A stretch of 64,000 nucleotides of DNA from Qipengyuania sp. SS22 (GCF_025736935.1 NZ_CP107048.1:1364001-1428000), one strand, 5' to 3'; positions 34,702-43,152 are shown, counted from the first letter of the stretch. Numbers and translations are program-made. The notes: a model not told the origin generated them from the sequence alone.

Positions 34702-34736
34702 ACGCCCCGGCCCGATAAGGGTACGGGGCGTTTTTT
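34702..34736 (+). terminator. Rho-independent terminator after mucR, abutting fur
   Basis: The stem ACGCCCCG (34702-34709) pairs with CGGGGCGT (34724-34731), with an inner CCC/GGG pair in the loop and TTTTTT at 34731-34736. It is the best intrinsic terminator in the window. The U-tract ends 1 nt before the ATG of fur, and the only Shine-Dalgarno-like GGGG for that ATG is inside the stem. Confidence 0.9.
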
Positions 34737-34737
34737 C

Positions 34738-35175
34738 ATGCGGGAAGCAAAATTGCACCAAAAGATCGATCTTGAACAATTGTGTGCCGACAAAGGTCTG
34801 CGCATTACTGAGCAGCGCCGGGTCATCGCACGTGTGTTGTCGGAAAGCGACGACCACCCCGATGTCGAACTGCTCCATGAACGCGCCAACAAGATCGATT
34901 CGGGCATCTCGATTGCCACCGTCTATCGCACGGTACGGCTGTTCGAAGAGGCCGGCATTCTCGACCGCCACGATTTCGGTGACGGGCGCGCGCGTTACGA
35001 AGCGGTGCCCGAGGCACATCACGACCATCTGATCGATGTCGAGACCGGCAAGGTGGTCGAATTCGTCGATCCGGAGATCGAGGCGCTGCAGAAGCAGATC
35101 GCCGCCAAGCTGGGCTACCGCCTCGTTGACCACCGGCTGGAACTCTATGGCGTCCGCCTCGACCGCGAAGACTAA
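34738..35175 (+). CDS. fur: Ferric uptake regulator family protein
   Basis: Metal-dependent repressor, 145 residues, with a winged helix (LRITEQRRVIARVL, then SIATVYRTVRLFEEAGI) and the metal-binding dimerisation half (EAHHDHLIDVETGKVVEF, HRLELYGVRL). In this lineage it may respond to iron, or to manganese (Mur-like) or haem status; I cannot tell. The start is ambiguous. ATG 34738 lies 1 nt after a terminator U-tract and its Shine-Dalgarno is buried in the hairpin. TTG at 34753 has GGGAAG 5 nt upstream and gives the usual short N-terminus (HQKIDLEQLC). The ATG is reported as the conservative choice. It overlaps plsC by 29 nt. Confidence 0.93.
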   Translation: MREAKLHQKIDLEQLCADKGLRITEQRRVIARVLSESDDHPDVELLHERANKIDSGISIATVYRTVRLFEEAGILDRHDFGDGRARYEAVPEAHHDHLIDVETGKVVEFVDPEIEALQKQIAAKLGYRLVDHRLELYGVRLDRED

Positions 35176-36070
35176 GGGCCTCGCGCAGGCCGAGCGGCGG
35201 CTTGCCCGCCTGTCCGCCCGCCGGCTGGCCGCGATGCGCGGCGAGAAAACCCCGCTAGCCTTGCGCGAATGGCTGCGCTTCGTCTTGCGCACGCTGGGGA
35301 TACTGGCGGGGCTGCTGGTCAGCGTGCCGCTGCATTACCTGTACCGCGTCTTCGCCTATGGCTCGCCCTTCCCGATGCTGTTCCTGCGTTACACCGCATG
35401 GATCATCGGGGCGCGCGTCCATATCCGCGGGACGCCGCTGCGGCGCGACGTGTTCTTCATCGCCAACCATGTCTCATGGGTCGATATCCTCGCGCTGGCG
35501 GGCGCGACGGGGACTGCCTTCGTCGCCAAATACGAATTGTCGCAAGTGCCCGTCATCGGCTGGCTGTGCCGGCTCAACCGCACGGTGTTCGTCAAGCGTG
35601 AGAACCGGATGGACGTCGCCGAGCAAATCAATGCGCTGAGAGAGGCGCTGGCTGACAATTGGTCGGTCACGGTGTTCCCCGAAGGCACGACCACCGATGG
35701 CAAATCGCTGCTGCCCTTCAAGAGCTCGATGCTCTCGGTGCTCGAACCGCCGCCGCCGGGCGTGCTCGTCCAGCCGGTGGTGCTCGACTATGGCGAGGTG
35801 TCCGAATTCATCGGCTGGATCGGTGAGGAAGACGGCCTCAACAACGCGATGCGCGTGATGGGGCGCAAGGGCTCGTTCCGCCTGCGGATCACCTATCTCG
35901 AACCATTCAGCCCCGAGGAATACCACGGACGCAAGGCGATTGCCGCAAAGGCGCGCGAGGAAATCGAGGAAGAACTGGGAGCGACGCTCGACGAACCGCT
36001 GCGCGATTTCCGCCATACGGTCGAAGCGATCCGCTATTTCGCGCCCGACGCAAAGACCGGCGAAGATTAG
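35147..36070 (+). CDS. plsC: 1-acyl-sn-glycerol-3-phosphate acyltransferase
   Basis: Membrane-bound lysophosphatidate acyltransferase, second acylation step of phospholipid synthesis. A hydrophobic anchor at about residues 48-70 precedes the acyltransferase motifs: NHVSWVDILAL (HX4D) and VFPEGTTTDG. The 307-residue length assumes ATG 35147, which overlaps the end of fur; a later ATG near 35234 (MRGEKTPLALREW) would give a more compact protein and is a real alternative. It is convergent with the LysR gene, with only 10 bp between stops. Confidence 0.92.
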   Translation: MASASTAKTKGLAQAERRLARLSARRLAAMRGEKTPLALREWLRFVLRTLGILAGLLVSVPLHYLYRVFAYGSPFPMLFLRYTAWIIGARVHIRGTPLRRDVFFIANHVSWVDILALAGATGTAFVAKYELSQVPVIGWLCRLNRTVFVKRENRMDVAEQINALREALADNWSVTVFPEGTTTDGKSLLPFKSSMLSVLEPPPPGVLVQPVVLDYGEVSEFIGWIGEEDGLNNAMRVMGRKGSFRLRITYLEPFSPEEYHGRKAIAAKAREEIEEELGATLDEPLRDFRHTVEAIRYFAPDAKTGED

Positions 36071-36080
36071 AGCCTGGGGG

Positions 36081-36965
36081 TCAGAGCCCGGCCTTGACCA
36101 GCCAGTCGTGGAACAGCCGCACCGGGCGTTCTTCCAGCGCGGTGGGCTTGCACACGAACCAGTAGCTATAGGGGCTTTCGACCGCGACGTCGAACAGCGT
36201 CGCCAGCCGGTTGTCGGCCGCGCGGCGCATATGGTCGTCATGCATGATCGCGATGCCCAGCCCCTGCGCGGCTGCCTCGAGCATGATCTGGCCGGAATCG
36301 AAATGGTCGATTGCGGCCGGTTCGAGATCGGCGAAGCCGATTTCCGCGCGCCAGGCGGTGAAGCTTTCGGGCAGTTCGTTATGGATCAGGAAGGTCTGCC
36401 GCGCGAGCAGATCGCGGTCGGGCGTGGACCCGATCTTGTCCGCCAGGTCGCGGTTACAGATCGCATGAACCTTGTTGTAATCGAGCCGGACGGCATGCAG
36501 CCCGCGCGACGGCCCGCGCGAGAGGATGATCGCGGCGTCGAGCACATCGCCGACCCGGTCCTCCAGATGCGCGCCGGTATCGATATCGATATGCAGCAGC
36601 GGATGCCGTTCGCGCAGCTCGCCAAGCTTGGGGAACAGCCGCTGCGTCCCGAACAGCGGCAGCACGCCGAGCCGCAGACGCAGCAGCGAGAGGTTTTCCG
36701 ACTGGCTTTCGACCGCGCGGGCGAGCGCTTCGAGCTGCGGGTTCACCGCTTCGAAAAAGGCGTGTCCGTCATCGGTCAGCTGCATCGACTGGCGGGCGCG
36801 GGTGAACAGCTTCTTGCCGACGAATTCTTCCAGATTGCCGATCCGCCGCGACAGCGCCGAAGGGCTCAGTCCCAGTTCGTCCGCCGCGCCGCGGGCGGAG
36901 CCAAGCCGGACCGTCCGGACAAAAGCCTCGAGGGCGCGCAAGGGGGGTAGTCGCCGGGTAGCCAT
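36081..36965 (-). CDS. LysR-family transcriptional regulator (GcvA-like)
   Basis: The 294-residue LysR regulator has an N-terminal helix-turn-helix (LRALEAFVRTVRLGSARGAADELGLSPSALSRRIGNLEE-type, residues about 9-47) and a periplasmic-binding-like effector domain. The PPLRALEAF start and WFVCKP segment near the C-terminus resemble the GcvA group. LysR regulators usually control a divergent neighbour, but here the upstream neighbour is corC, transcribed in the same direction 68 nt away, so the target may be elsewhere. In many alphaproteobacteria the position downstream of corC is held by lnt, which is absent here. Confidence 0.9.
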   Translation of the reverse strand: MATRRLPPLRALEAFVRTVRLGSARGAADELGLSPSALSRRIGNLEEFVGKKLFTRARQSMQLTDDGHAFFEAVNPQLEALARAVESQSENLSLLRLRLGVLPLFGTQRLFPKLGELRERHPLLHIDIDTGAHLEDRVGDVLDAAIILSRGPSRGLHAVRLDYNKVHAICNRDLADKIGSTPDRDLLARQTFLIHNELPESFTAWRAEIGFADLEPAAIDHFDSGQIMLEAAAQGLGIAIMHDDHMRRAADNRLATLFDVAVESPYSYWFVCKPTALEERPVRLFHDWLVKAGL

Positions 36966-37033
36966 GATGGTTGCACGCTATGGTCGCAATTCGCCCCTGT
37001 CGAGGGCGAATGTGCGATAATCTGCAACTGTCG

Positions 37034-37951
37034 TCACGTGACTGTTGCAAAATCCTCGGGTGCGTGGAGGCGCAGGCGCTTCACATGGGTTTCGTCGCCA
37101 TCGGTGACTTCGATCCGCCAGCCGCTGCGATGTTCCAGCACGCGGCCCACCTCGGGCACCTGTTCGGCCAGCACGAACGCCAGCCCGCCCAGCGTATCGA
37201 CCGATTCCTCGACCTCGGCCAGCGCGGGCGAGACCTTCTCGGCCACGTCCTCGAGCTCGGCGCGGGCATCGCAATCCCACATGCCCTCGCCGATATCGAC
37301 GATCCACTCCTCGGGCGCCTCGTCGTGCTCGTCCTCAATCTCGCCGACGATTTCTTCGACCAGATCCTCGATGGTAATGAGGCCGTCGGTGCCCGAGAAT
37401 TCGTCGACCACCACCGCCAGATGCATCCGCTGCGCGCGCATGTCGGCCAGCACATCGAGCGCGTTGCGCGTCTGCGGGACATAGAGCGGCTGGCGCATCA
37501 GCACGGTCCAGTCGCTCGGCGGAGTTTCGCGCCGGGCGAGGATGGTGAAGACGTCCTTGATGTGGATCATCCCGATCACATCGTCGAGCTGGTCGCGGTA
37601 GACGGGCATGCGCGAATGGCCGTGTTCGGCGAAGGTTTCGACCAGCTGGTCCCAGCTGGCGGTGGCTTCGATCGCGATGATCTGGCCGCGCGGCACCGCG
37701 ACATCGTCGGCATCGTGCTCGGAAAAATGCAGCAGGTTGCGCAGCATCTGGCGCTCGACCAGCGACAGATCGCCCGTGCCGCTGTGTTCGGGCGTATCCT
37801 CGCCGTTTTCGTCCTCGTGCTCGTCGATCGCGTCTTCCAGCTGCGCACGCAGCGAGCGTTCGCCGTAGTCGGGGTCGAAAAATTTCCGGATGGCGAGCAA
37901 GAGCCCGCTGCTACTCTCCGCGTCTCCCGCGGGTGATGACGAATCGGGCAT
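37034..37951 (-). CDS. corC: Hemolysin-family CBS/CorC_HlyC protein
   Basis: The 305-residue cytosolic protein has a pair of CBS domains in the middle (VPRGQIIAIEATASWDQLVETF, then MHLAVVVDEFSGTDGLITIEDLVEEIVGEIEDE) and a C-terminal CorC_HlyC domain (LAEVEESVDTLGG). It lacks the membrane DUF21 domain of larger relatives. It is associated with magnesium/cobalt resistance. It is the last gene of the miaB-phoH-ybeY-corC set; the ybeY stop lies 21 nt upstream of its ATG. Confidence 0.92.
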   Translation of the reverse strand: MPDSSSPAGDAESSSGLLLAIRKFFDPDYGERSLRAQLEDAIDEHEDENGEDTPEHSGTGDLSLVERQMLRNLLHFSEHDADDVAVPRGQIIAIEATASWDQLVETFAEHGHSRMPVYRDQLDDVIGMIHIKDVFTILARRETPPSDWTVLMRQPLYVPQTRNALDVLADMRAQRMHLAVVVDEFSGTDGLITIEDLVEEIVGEIEDEHDEAPEEWIVDIGEGMWDCDARAELEDVAEKVSPALAEVEESVDTLGGLAFVLAEQVPEVGRVLEHRSGWRIEVTDGDETHVKRLRLHAPEDFATVT

Positions 37952-37972
37952 GGCCCTAATTATGCACTCCAG

Positions 37973-38461
37973 TCAGTTGCCGTCCCCATATGGGTCGGCG
38001 ATACCCAATTTTGCAAGCGCTGCGATCTCGATCGCTTCCATCGCTTCGGCCTGCGTGTCCGAATCGACATGATCGTGCCCGGCGAGGTGGAGCAGGCCGT
38101 GGATCACGAGGTGCGTGGCATGGTCCGCCAGCGCGATCCCCTTGTCCGCCGCCTCGCGCGCGCAGGTCTCCGCCGCCAGCGCCAGATCGCCCAGCATTTC
38201 GGGCGGCCCGTCGGGTGCGAGGCCCAGCAGGTCGGCGCGGTCGAGCATGGGGAAGGACAGCACATTGGTCGGCTTGTCCTTGCCGCGCCATTCCTTGTTC
38301 AGGGCGTGAACCTCCGCGTCGCAAGTAAACAGCACCGAGGCGGTCAGCCGCGGATTGCCCAGCGCCGGCTCGCCTGCCGCGACCGCGCCATGCGCACGCT
38401 CCACCAGCGCGTCCCAGTCGGTGCCGCCGGGCCAACTGTCGATGTCGATGTCGAAATCCAT
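37973..38461 (-). CDS. ybeY: Endoribonuclease YbeY (rRNA maturation factor)
   Basis: Zinc-dependent single-strand endoribonuclease involved in 16S rRNA 3' maturation and ribosome quality control. The metal ligands H121, H125 and H131 are in HGLLHLAGHDH. NKEWRGKDKPTNVLSFP is the other family motif. The 162-residue protein starts at ATG 38461. Further upstream in-frame codons fall within a palindromic repeat and were rejected. It follows phoH in the operon, with the repeat element inserted between them. Confidence 0.95.
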   Translation of the reverse strand: MDFDIDIDSWPGGTDWDALVERAHGAVAAGEPALGNPRLTASVLFTCDAEVHALNKEWRGKDKPTNVLSFPMLDRADLLGLAPDGPPEMLGDLALAAETCAREAADKGIALADHATHLVIHGLLHLAGHDHVDSDTQAEAMEAIEIAALAKLGIADPYGDGN

Positions 38462-38473
38462 TTCCGACCCTCT

Positions 38474-38550
38474 GTCATTGCGAGCGCAGCGAAGCAATCC
38501 AGCGCGCAGTTCTATGGATTGCCGCGTCGCCTGCGGCTCCTCGCAATGAC
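38474..38550. repeat. Palindromic repeat (REP-like), copy 2
   Basis: The element begins GTCATTGCGAG and ends CTCGCAATGAC, perfect 11-bp terminal inverted repeats, with internal GCAATCC/GGATTGC pairing. It belongs to the same family as 18145-18248, in opposite orientation. It lies inside the phoH-ybeY gap of a leftward operon, so it would form a hairpin in the polycistronic mRNA. Confidence 0.8.
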
Positions 38551-38554
38551 TGAC

Positions 38555-39598
38555 TTATGCGCTCAGCCCCTCGTAAGCCTCGACGATGCGGCCGACGATC
38601 GGGTGGCGCACCACGTCGGCGGCGGTGAAGCGGATGGTGCCGAAGCCGTCGACGCCCTCCAGCTTGCCGACCGCATCGGCCAGCCCGCTCATGCCGTCGC
38701 CGCCGGGGATGTCGACTTGCCGCGGATCGCCGCAGATCACCATGCGGCTGTTCTGGCCGAAACGGGTGAGGAACATCTTCATCTGCTCGCGCGTGGTGTT
38801 CTGCGCCTCGTCGAGGATGACGAAGGCGTCGGCAAGCGTGCGGCCGCGCATAAAGGCGATCGGCGCGATCTCGATCTCGCCCGAGGCCAGCCGCCGTTCG
38901 ACCTGTTCGGGGGGCATGCAATCGTAGAGCGCGTCATACAGGGGACGCAGGTAGGGATCGACCTTCTCTTTCAGATCGCCGGGCAGGAAACCGAGCTTTT
39001 CGCCCGCCTCCACCGCGGGGCGGCTGAGGATCAGCCGCTGCACGCTGCCGGTGATCAGCTGCGCGACTGCCTGCGCCACCGCGAGATAGGTCTTACCGGT
39101 CCCCGCCGGGCCAAGCGCGAAGATGATGTCGTCGCGCACCAGGCTGCGCATATAGGTGGTCTGCATCGCGCTGCGCGGGACGATGGTCTTGCGCCGCGTG
39201 CGGATCATGATCGGCGGGCCAGCCTTGTCGTTGCCCGGTTCGGCGCCGACGATCCCGTCGAGCGTGGGTTCGTCCGACATGGTGATCAGCGCCTCGATCG
39301 CCCCGGCGTCGAGATCCTGACCCACCGCCAGCTTGTCGTACATCGCCTTGAGCACGTCGCGCGCCCGCGCCACGCTGTCTTCGGGGCCTTCGATATGCAG
39401 CTGGTTGCCGCGCGCCGAGATGAACACGCCGAGGCGGTTTTCCACCTGCACCAGATTGGCGTCGAACTGGCCGAACAGTGCGCCCAGCAGGCTCTGGTTG
39501 TCGAAGCCGAGATCGACCTGTGCGCGGCGCACTTCGCGCTGCGGAGAGGGCGGCGGGGAGAAGGTCTGAGCGTCCTTCTGGACAGGTTTGCGGGCCAT
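38555..39598 (-). CDS. phoH: PhoH-like ATPase (YbeZ)
   Basis: The 347-residue P-loop ATPase is of the PhoH/YbeZ type, which partners YbeY in RNA metabolism. Walker A is GPAGTGKT at 163-170. [38 protein letters not shown] sequence and [10 protein letters not shown] (Walker B) follow. The N-terminal KH-like region (about 25-95) is present. ATG 39598 has AAAGGAG upstream. The order miaB-phoH-ybeY-corC is standard, but the whole block is inverted relative to fur-plsC. Confidence 0.95.
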   Translation of the reverse strand: MARKPVQKDAQTFSPPPSPQREVRRAQVDLGFDNQSLLGALFGQFDANLVQVENRLGVFISARGNQLHIEGPEDSVARARDVLKAMYDKLAVGQDLDAGAIEALITMSDEPTLDGIVGAEPGNDKAGPPIMIRTRRKTIVPRSAMQTTYMRSLVRDDIIFALGPAGTGKTYLAVAQAVAQLITGSVQRLILSRPAVEAGEKLGFLPGDLKEKVDPYLRPLYDALYDCMPPEQVERRLASGEIEIAPIAFMRGRTLADAFVILDEAQNTTREQMKMFLTRFGQNSRMVICGDPRQVDIPGGDGMSGLADAVGKLEGVDGFGTIRFTAADVVRHPIVGRIVEAYEGLSA

Positions 39599-39693
39599 AG
39601 GCTCCTTTCAAATGCGACTCGGAGTTTAGGCTTCAACGCACCGCGCGCAAGTTGGTCCACGCTGCGCGACGGTGGATAGTCATCCGCCTGTAA

Positions 39694-41037
39694 TCAGGCG
39701 GCGACAGTCTCGCGTAGCATCCCCGCGAGCGAGTTGGGCCCCGCCTCGACCAGTTCGACCTGCACGAGGTCGCCGATCTGCACGTCGCCTTCGAACCACG
39801 CGCTCTGCAGCCACGGCGTCTTGCCGAGCCACTGGCCGGGCAGCTTGCCCTTGCGTTCGACCAGCACTTCGCAGGTGCGACCGACGGTGTCTTGGTTGAA
39901 GGCCAGCTGGTCGCGGTTGAGCGCGGCCTGGAGGCGCTGGAGGCGCTCGTCCATGACCTCTTTCGCCACTTGCCCGTCCATCGTCGCGGCAGGGGTGCCG
40001 GGGCGCGGCGAGTATTTGAAGCTGAAGGCCTGCGCATAGGCAACCTCGCCGACCAGCTCGAGCGTTTCCTCGAACTCGGCGTCGGTCTCGCCGGGGAAGC
40101 CGACGATGAAGTCGCCCGACAGCGCGAGATCGGGGCGCGCGGCGCGAAAGCGGTCGAGCAGCTTGAGATAGCTTTCGACGGTATGGCTGCGGTTCATCGC
40201 CTTGAGCACGCGGTCGCTGCCCGCCTGCACCGGCAGGTGGAGGAACGGCATGAGCTTGGGCGTGTCGCCATGCGCGGCGATCAGGTCGTCGTCCATGTCG
40301 GCGGGGTGGCTGGTGGTGTAACGGATACGCGCAAGGCCATCGATCGCCGCGATATCGCGGATCAGCCCGGCGAGGCCGACTGCGTGGCCCCTGTCGTTCT
40401 CGCCGCTCCACGCGGACACGTTCTGGCCAAGCAAAGTGATTTCCTTTGCGCCCGCTTCGACCAGCTTGCGCGCTTCGGTCACCAGATCGCTGTAAGGACG
40501 CGAGATTTCCGCGCCGCGGGTATAGGGCACCACGCAATAGGTGCAGAACTTGTCGCAGCCTTCCTGCACGGTGAGGAAGGCGGTCGGGCCGATCCGGCGG
40601 CGGTCGGGCAGCGCGGCGAATTTGGCGATCGCGGGCATGTCGGTATCGGTCGCGCGTTCGCCCTGCACTGCGCGGTCCAGCATTTCGGGCAGCCGGTGGT
40701 AGGCCTGCGGGCCGACGACCATGCTGACCGCGGGCGAGCGCTTCATGATCTCTTCGCCCTCGGCCTGCGCAACACAGCCCGCGACCGCGATCATCGGCGG
40801 TTTGGTCTGCGTCTTGCCCTTGGTCAGCCGTCCGATGTCCGAATAGATCTTCTCCGCCGCCTTCTCGCGGATGTGGCAGGTATTGAGCACCACCAGATCG
40901 GCATCCTCGCCCTCGGCGGCGGGCGCAATGCCCTGCGCATCGAGCATCTCGGCCATTCGCTCGCCGTCATAGACGTTCATCTGGCAGCCGAAGCTCTTGA
41001 CCCGGTAGGTCTTGGGAGGGGTGGTGGTCGGTTTCAT
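39694..41037 (-). CDS. miaB: tRNA-2-methylthio-N6-dimethylallyladenosine synthase MiaB
   Basis: Radical-SAM methylthiotransferase that converts i6A37 to ms2i6A37 in tRNA. It has the three-domain layout: an N-terminal UPF0004 domain with cluster ligands starting at C18 (SFGCQMNVYDGERM), then NTCHIREKA and AVAGCVAQ. The radical-SAM core follows with QEGCDKFCTYCVVPYTRG, and a C-terminal TRAM domain ends GDLVQVELVEAGPNSLAG. The 447-residue length is normal. ATG 41037 (MKPTTTPPKTYRV) is the family start. A mutated copy of its first ~100 bp lies 1.1 kb upstream at 42.0-42.15 kb. Confidence 0.96.
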   Translation of the reverse strand: MKPTTTPPKTYRVKSFGCQMNVYDGERMAEMLDAQGIAPAAEGEDADLVVLNTCHIREKAAEKIYSDIGRLTKGKTQTKPPMIAVAGCVAQAEGEEIMKRSPAVSMVVGPQAYHRLPEMLDRAVQGERATDTDMPAIAKFAALPDRRRIGPTAFLTVQEGCDKFCTYCVVPYTRGAEISRPYSDLVTEARKLVEAGAKEITLLGQNVSAWSGENDRGHAVGLAGLIRDIAAIDGLARIRYTTSHPADMDDDLIAAHGDTPKLMPFLHLPVQAGSDRVLKAMNRSHTVESYLKLLDRFRAARPDLALSGDFIVGFPGETDAEFEETLELVGEVAYAQAFSFKYSPRPGTPAATMDGQVAKEVMDERLQRLQAALNRDQLAFNQDTVGRTCEVLVERKGKLPGQWLGKTPWLQSAWFEGDVQIGDLVQVELVEAGPNSLAGMLRETVAA

Positions 41038-41072
41038 GAAGTCCGCGCCTTTAGCCCGAAGCGCGCGCGTGT

Positions 41073-42023
41073 TCAATCGGACTCGCTATCAGCCTCGTCG
41101 CCGCGTCGCGACTGGTGCACGCAGGGTTCGCTTTCGCGGTAGTCGGGGCCCGGGTGCACCTTATCCGCGGGTCCGCATTCGACCAGCGGCTTTCGCACCG
41201 GCATGGTGCTGTCGGCGTTGGCGTCGATGACGGCGGCAGCGTCCTTGCTCCCATAGGCGGCTATCCAGGTGATGCAGTCGGCCAGTGGGCGGATCTTGTG
41301 TTTGGCGAAGGTGCTCTCCCGTGGACCGCAGTTGAGCGTGAAGGCTTCCGCCGCGGGTGCCTCGTCGAAGCGCGCAAAGCGCCGCAGGATTTCGCCGCGC
41401 TCGTTGAAGACCGTGCGCCGGATATCGTTGGTCATCCCGTCGCTGCGATAGAAGGGCGAGGTGTTGAACATATACGCGCGCACTTCCGGATAGCGGACCG
41501 AGATTTCGGTCGCCAGCGCCCCACCCAGCGAATGGCCGGTCACGATCCACGGCACGCCATCGCCGAATTCGGGACGCGCGCGCTCGGCCTCGAAGGCAGC
41601 TAGCGCCAGTTCGATATGGTCGCTGCGCAGCGTGCCGTAGAAGATGTCGGTCAGGCCGTTGAAATCGGTCCCGCGGAACGAGAGGATACGCGCTGCCAGC
41701 TCGCGCTCGCCGCTCCCGCTTTGCCGGTATTGCGCGAAGAGCTCGTAGCCAAAGCCCTTGTCGGCGGTCTCGGCATCGATTTTGAGCCGCTCGAGCCGGG
41801 CCAGCGCCGCGCCCAGCTCGGCGAAGACATCGTGATCGCCGGTATAGGCATTGGTCGCAGCCACCGCGAAGGGCCACGCCTCGACCGCCGCCTCGCGCAC
41901 GAAGCCGCACCACCCGCCAGGCTCCATCCGGCACGGCGAGCGTGATTGCGAGATATCGGGATAGGTGACGCAGGCGGTCAGAGCGAGCGGCAAAATTGCA
42001 GAAGCTAGGCGGCGTAACCTCAC
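41073..42023 (-). CDS. Lipase class 3-like alpha/beta hydrolase lipoprotein
   Basis: The 316-residue predicted lipoprotein has signal sequence VRLRRLASAILPLALTAC with the lipobox cysteine at C18. The mature part is an alpha/beta-hydrolase with the nucleophile elbow GHSLGG (S165), preceded by LSFRGTDFNGLTDIFYG, the oxyanion-type RGTD motif of class 3 lipases. No substrate is evident. The start is GTG 42023, 1 nt after the stop of a duplicated miaB fragment, so translation may be coupled to it. A longer in-frame reading would merge with that fragment in another frame and was rejected. It lies between direct repeats made by miaB and its fragment. Confidence 0.82.
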   Translation of the reverse strand: MRLRRLASAILPLALTACVTYPDISQSRSPCRMEPGGWCGFVREAAVEAWPFAVAATNAYTGDHDVFAELGAALARLERLKIDAETADKGFGYELFAQYRQSGSGERELAARILSFRGTDFNGLTDIFYGTLRSDHIELALAAFEAERARPEFGDGVPWIVTGHSLGGALATEISVRYPEVRAYMFNTSPFYRSDGMTNDIRRTVFNERGEILRRFARFDEAPAAEAFTLNCGPRESTFAKHKIRPLADCITWIAAYGSKDAAAVIDANADSTMPVRKPLVECGPADKVHPGPDYRESEPCVHQSRRGDEADSESD

Positions 42024-42024
42024 G

Positions 42025-42132
42025 TCAGATCTTAGCGCCTGGCATCTCGGCCATGCGCTCGCCGTCATAGACGTTCATCTGGCGACCGAAGACTTTGGCC
42101 CCGTAGGTCTTGGGGAATATGGTCGATCTCAT
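42025..42132 (-). pseudogene. Duplicated, mutated 5' fragment of miaB
   Basis: The stretch 42042-42150 aligns with 40944-41055, the first ~30 codons of miaB plus its upstream TTTAGCC end. Translated, it gives a 35-codon frame with FGRQMNVYDGERMAEM, where miaB has FGCQMNVYDGERMAEM. The iron-sulfur ligand cysteine has become arginine, the frame diverges after MAEM and stops at 42025. It is in the same orientation as miaB. It cannot encode a MiaB enzyme; it may survive as a leader peptide for the lipoprotein gene that starts 1 nt later. Confidence 0.85.
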
Positions 42133-42166
42133 GGGAGGGGCGCTTTAGCCAGATTGGACGAAATTT

Positions 42167-42532
42167 TCAACGACCGCGATCATCGACGCATTGGCTTAGA
42201 ACTGATCTTTCTTGCGGGTTCAGCGGATCACCCGAACGAACGCGAACGATCCAATTTCCGGAGCTGCCCTCGTAGAAATGAAGTGTCTTTCCTGACCCAA
42301 GTGAGTAGTCGAGGCTGTTGCTGGGTTCGGGCCAAAGCCGCCTACGTCCAACACCATCAACGCCTTGGATTGGCACCATGCCGCCCGGAAAGACCGCGCT
42401 GGCATCGATGCAGGACTTTAGCCCCGTCATGCTACCGCGGAAGTCGCTTTGCCAGACTATCGGAAGACGAATTTCCTCACATCCGGCGAGGAGAACGGAC
42501 GATCCGACGGCAAAGACAACTCCCAAACCCAT
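42167..42532 (-). CDS. Small predicted lipoprotein, unknown function
   Basis: The 121-residue product has a signal sequence and lipobox, MGLGVVFAVGSSVLLAGC, followed by EEIRLPIVWQSDFRG and two further cysteines (KSCID, LSQC), which could form a disulfide. I recognise no domain. The gene is visibly less GC-rich than its neighbours and its Shine-Dalgarno is weak. It starts 58 nt after the cyclophilin gene and ends 34 nt before the miaB fragment. It may be a recently acquired or fast-evolving gene. Confidence 0.55.
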   Translation of the reverse strand: MGLGVVFAVGSSVLLAGCEEIRLPIVWQSDFRGSMTGLKSCIDASAVFPGGMVPIQGVDGVGRRRLWPEPSNSLDYSLGSGKTLHFYEGSSGNWIVRVRSGDPLNPQERSVLSQCVDDRGR

Positions 42533-42590
42533 CGATAGGCACTTCGGCCGTTTCAATGGGCTCGGGAGGCGTGGCAACCAAGCCGGCAGG

Positions 42591-43052
42591 TTACCCAACA
42601 GTCGCCTTGACGATCTTGCCCGGGTTTGCGGGCGGTTCGCCCTTGGGCAGCGCGTCGACGTGCTCCATGCCGCTCTCTACCTGGCCCCAGACGGTGTACT
42701 GGCCGTCGAGGAATTCGGCGTCATCGAAGCAGATGAAGAACTGGCTGTTGGCGCTGTCGGGGACCTGCGTGCGGGCCATCGAGCAAGTGCCGCGCGTGTG
42801 CGGTTCGCTGTTGAATTCGGCCTTGAGGTCGGGCTTGTCGCTGCCGCTCATGCCGGTGCCGGTCGGATCGCCGCCCTGCGCCATGAAGCCGGGGATCACG
42901 CGGTGGAAGACCACCCCGTCGTAGAAGCCTTCGCCCGCCAGCGTGGTGATCCGTTCGACATGGCCGGGCGCGAGATCGGGACGCAGCTTGATGACCACGT
43001 CCTTGTTGTCGCCATCGCCGGTGTCGAGAGTGAAGGTCAGCTTGTCCGCCAT
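42591..43052 (-). CDS. Cyclophilin-type peptidyl-prolyl cis-trans isomerase
   Basis: The 153-residue cytosolic cyclophilin catalyses proline isomerisation. GFYDGVVFHRVIPGFMAQGGDPTG (active-site Arg and Phe), SQFFICFDDAEFLDGQYTVWGQV and the ending PPANPGKIVKATVG match the family. The start ATG 43052 has AGGAG 7 nt upstream and gives MADKLTFTLDTG. There is no signal peptide. It is divergent from mgtE. Confidence 0.93.
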   Translation of the reverse strand: MADKLTFTLDTGDGDNKDVVIKLRPDLAPGHVERITTLAGEGFYDGVVFHRVIPGFMAQGGDPTGTGMSGSDKPDLKAEFNSEPHTRGTCSMARTQVPDSANSQFFICFDDAEFLDGQYTVWGQVESGMEHVDALPKGEPPANPGKIVKATVG

Positions 43053-43152
43053 CGGGGTATCTCCTGTGATTGGTTGGCCGCCTACATAGGGATTGTGCAC
43101 GGCGTGTCACCCTCTGCTTGCAATCCCACCGCGTCTGCCTAGACCGCAGGCC

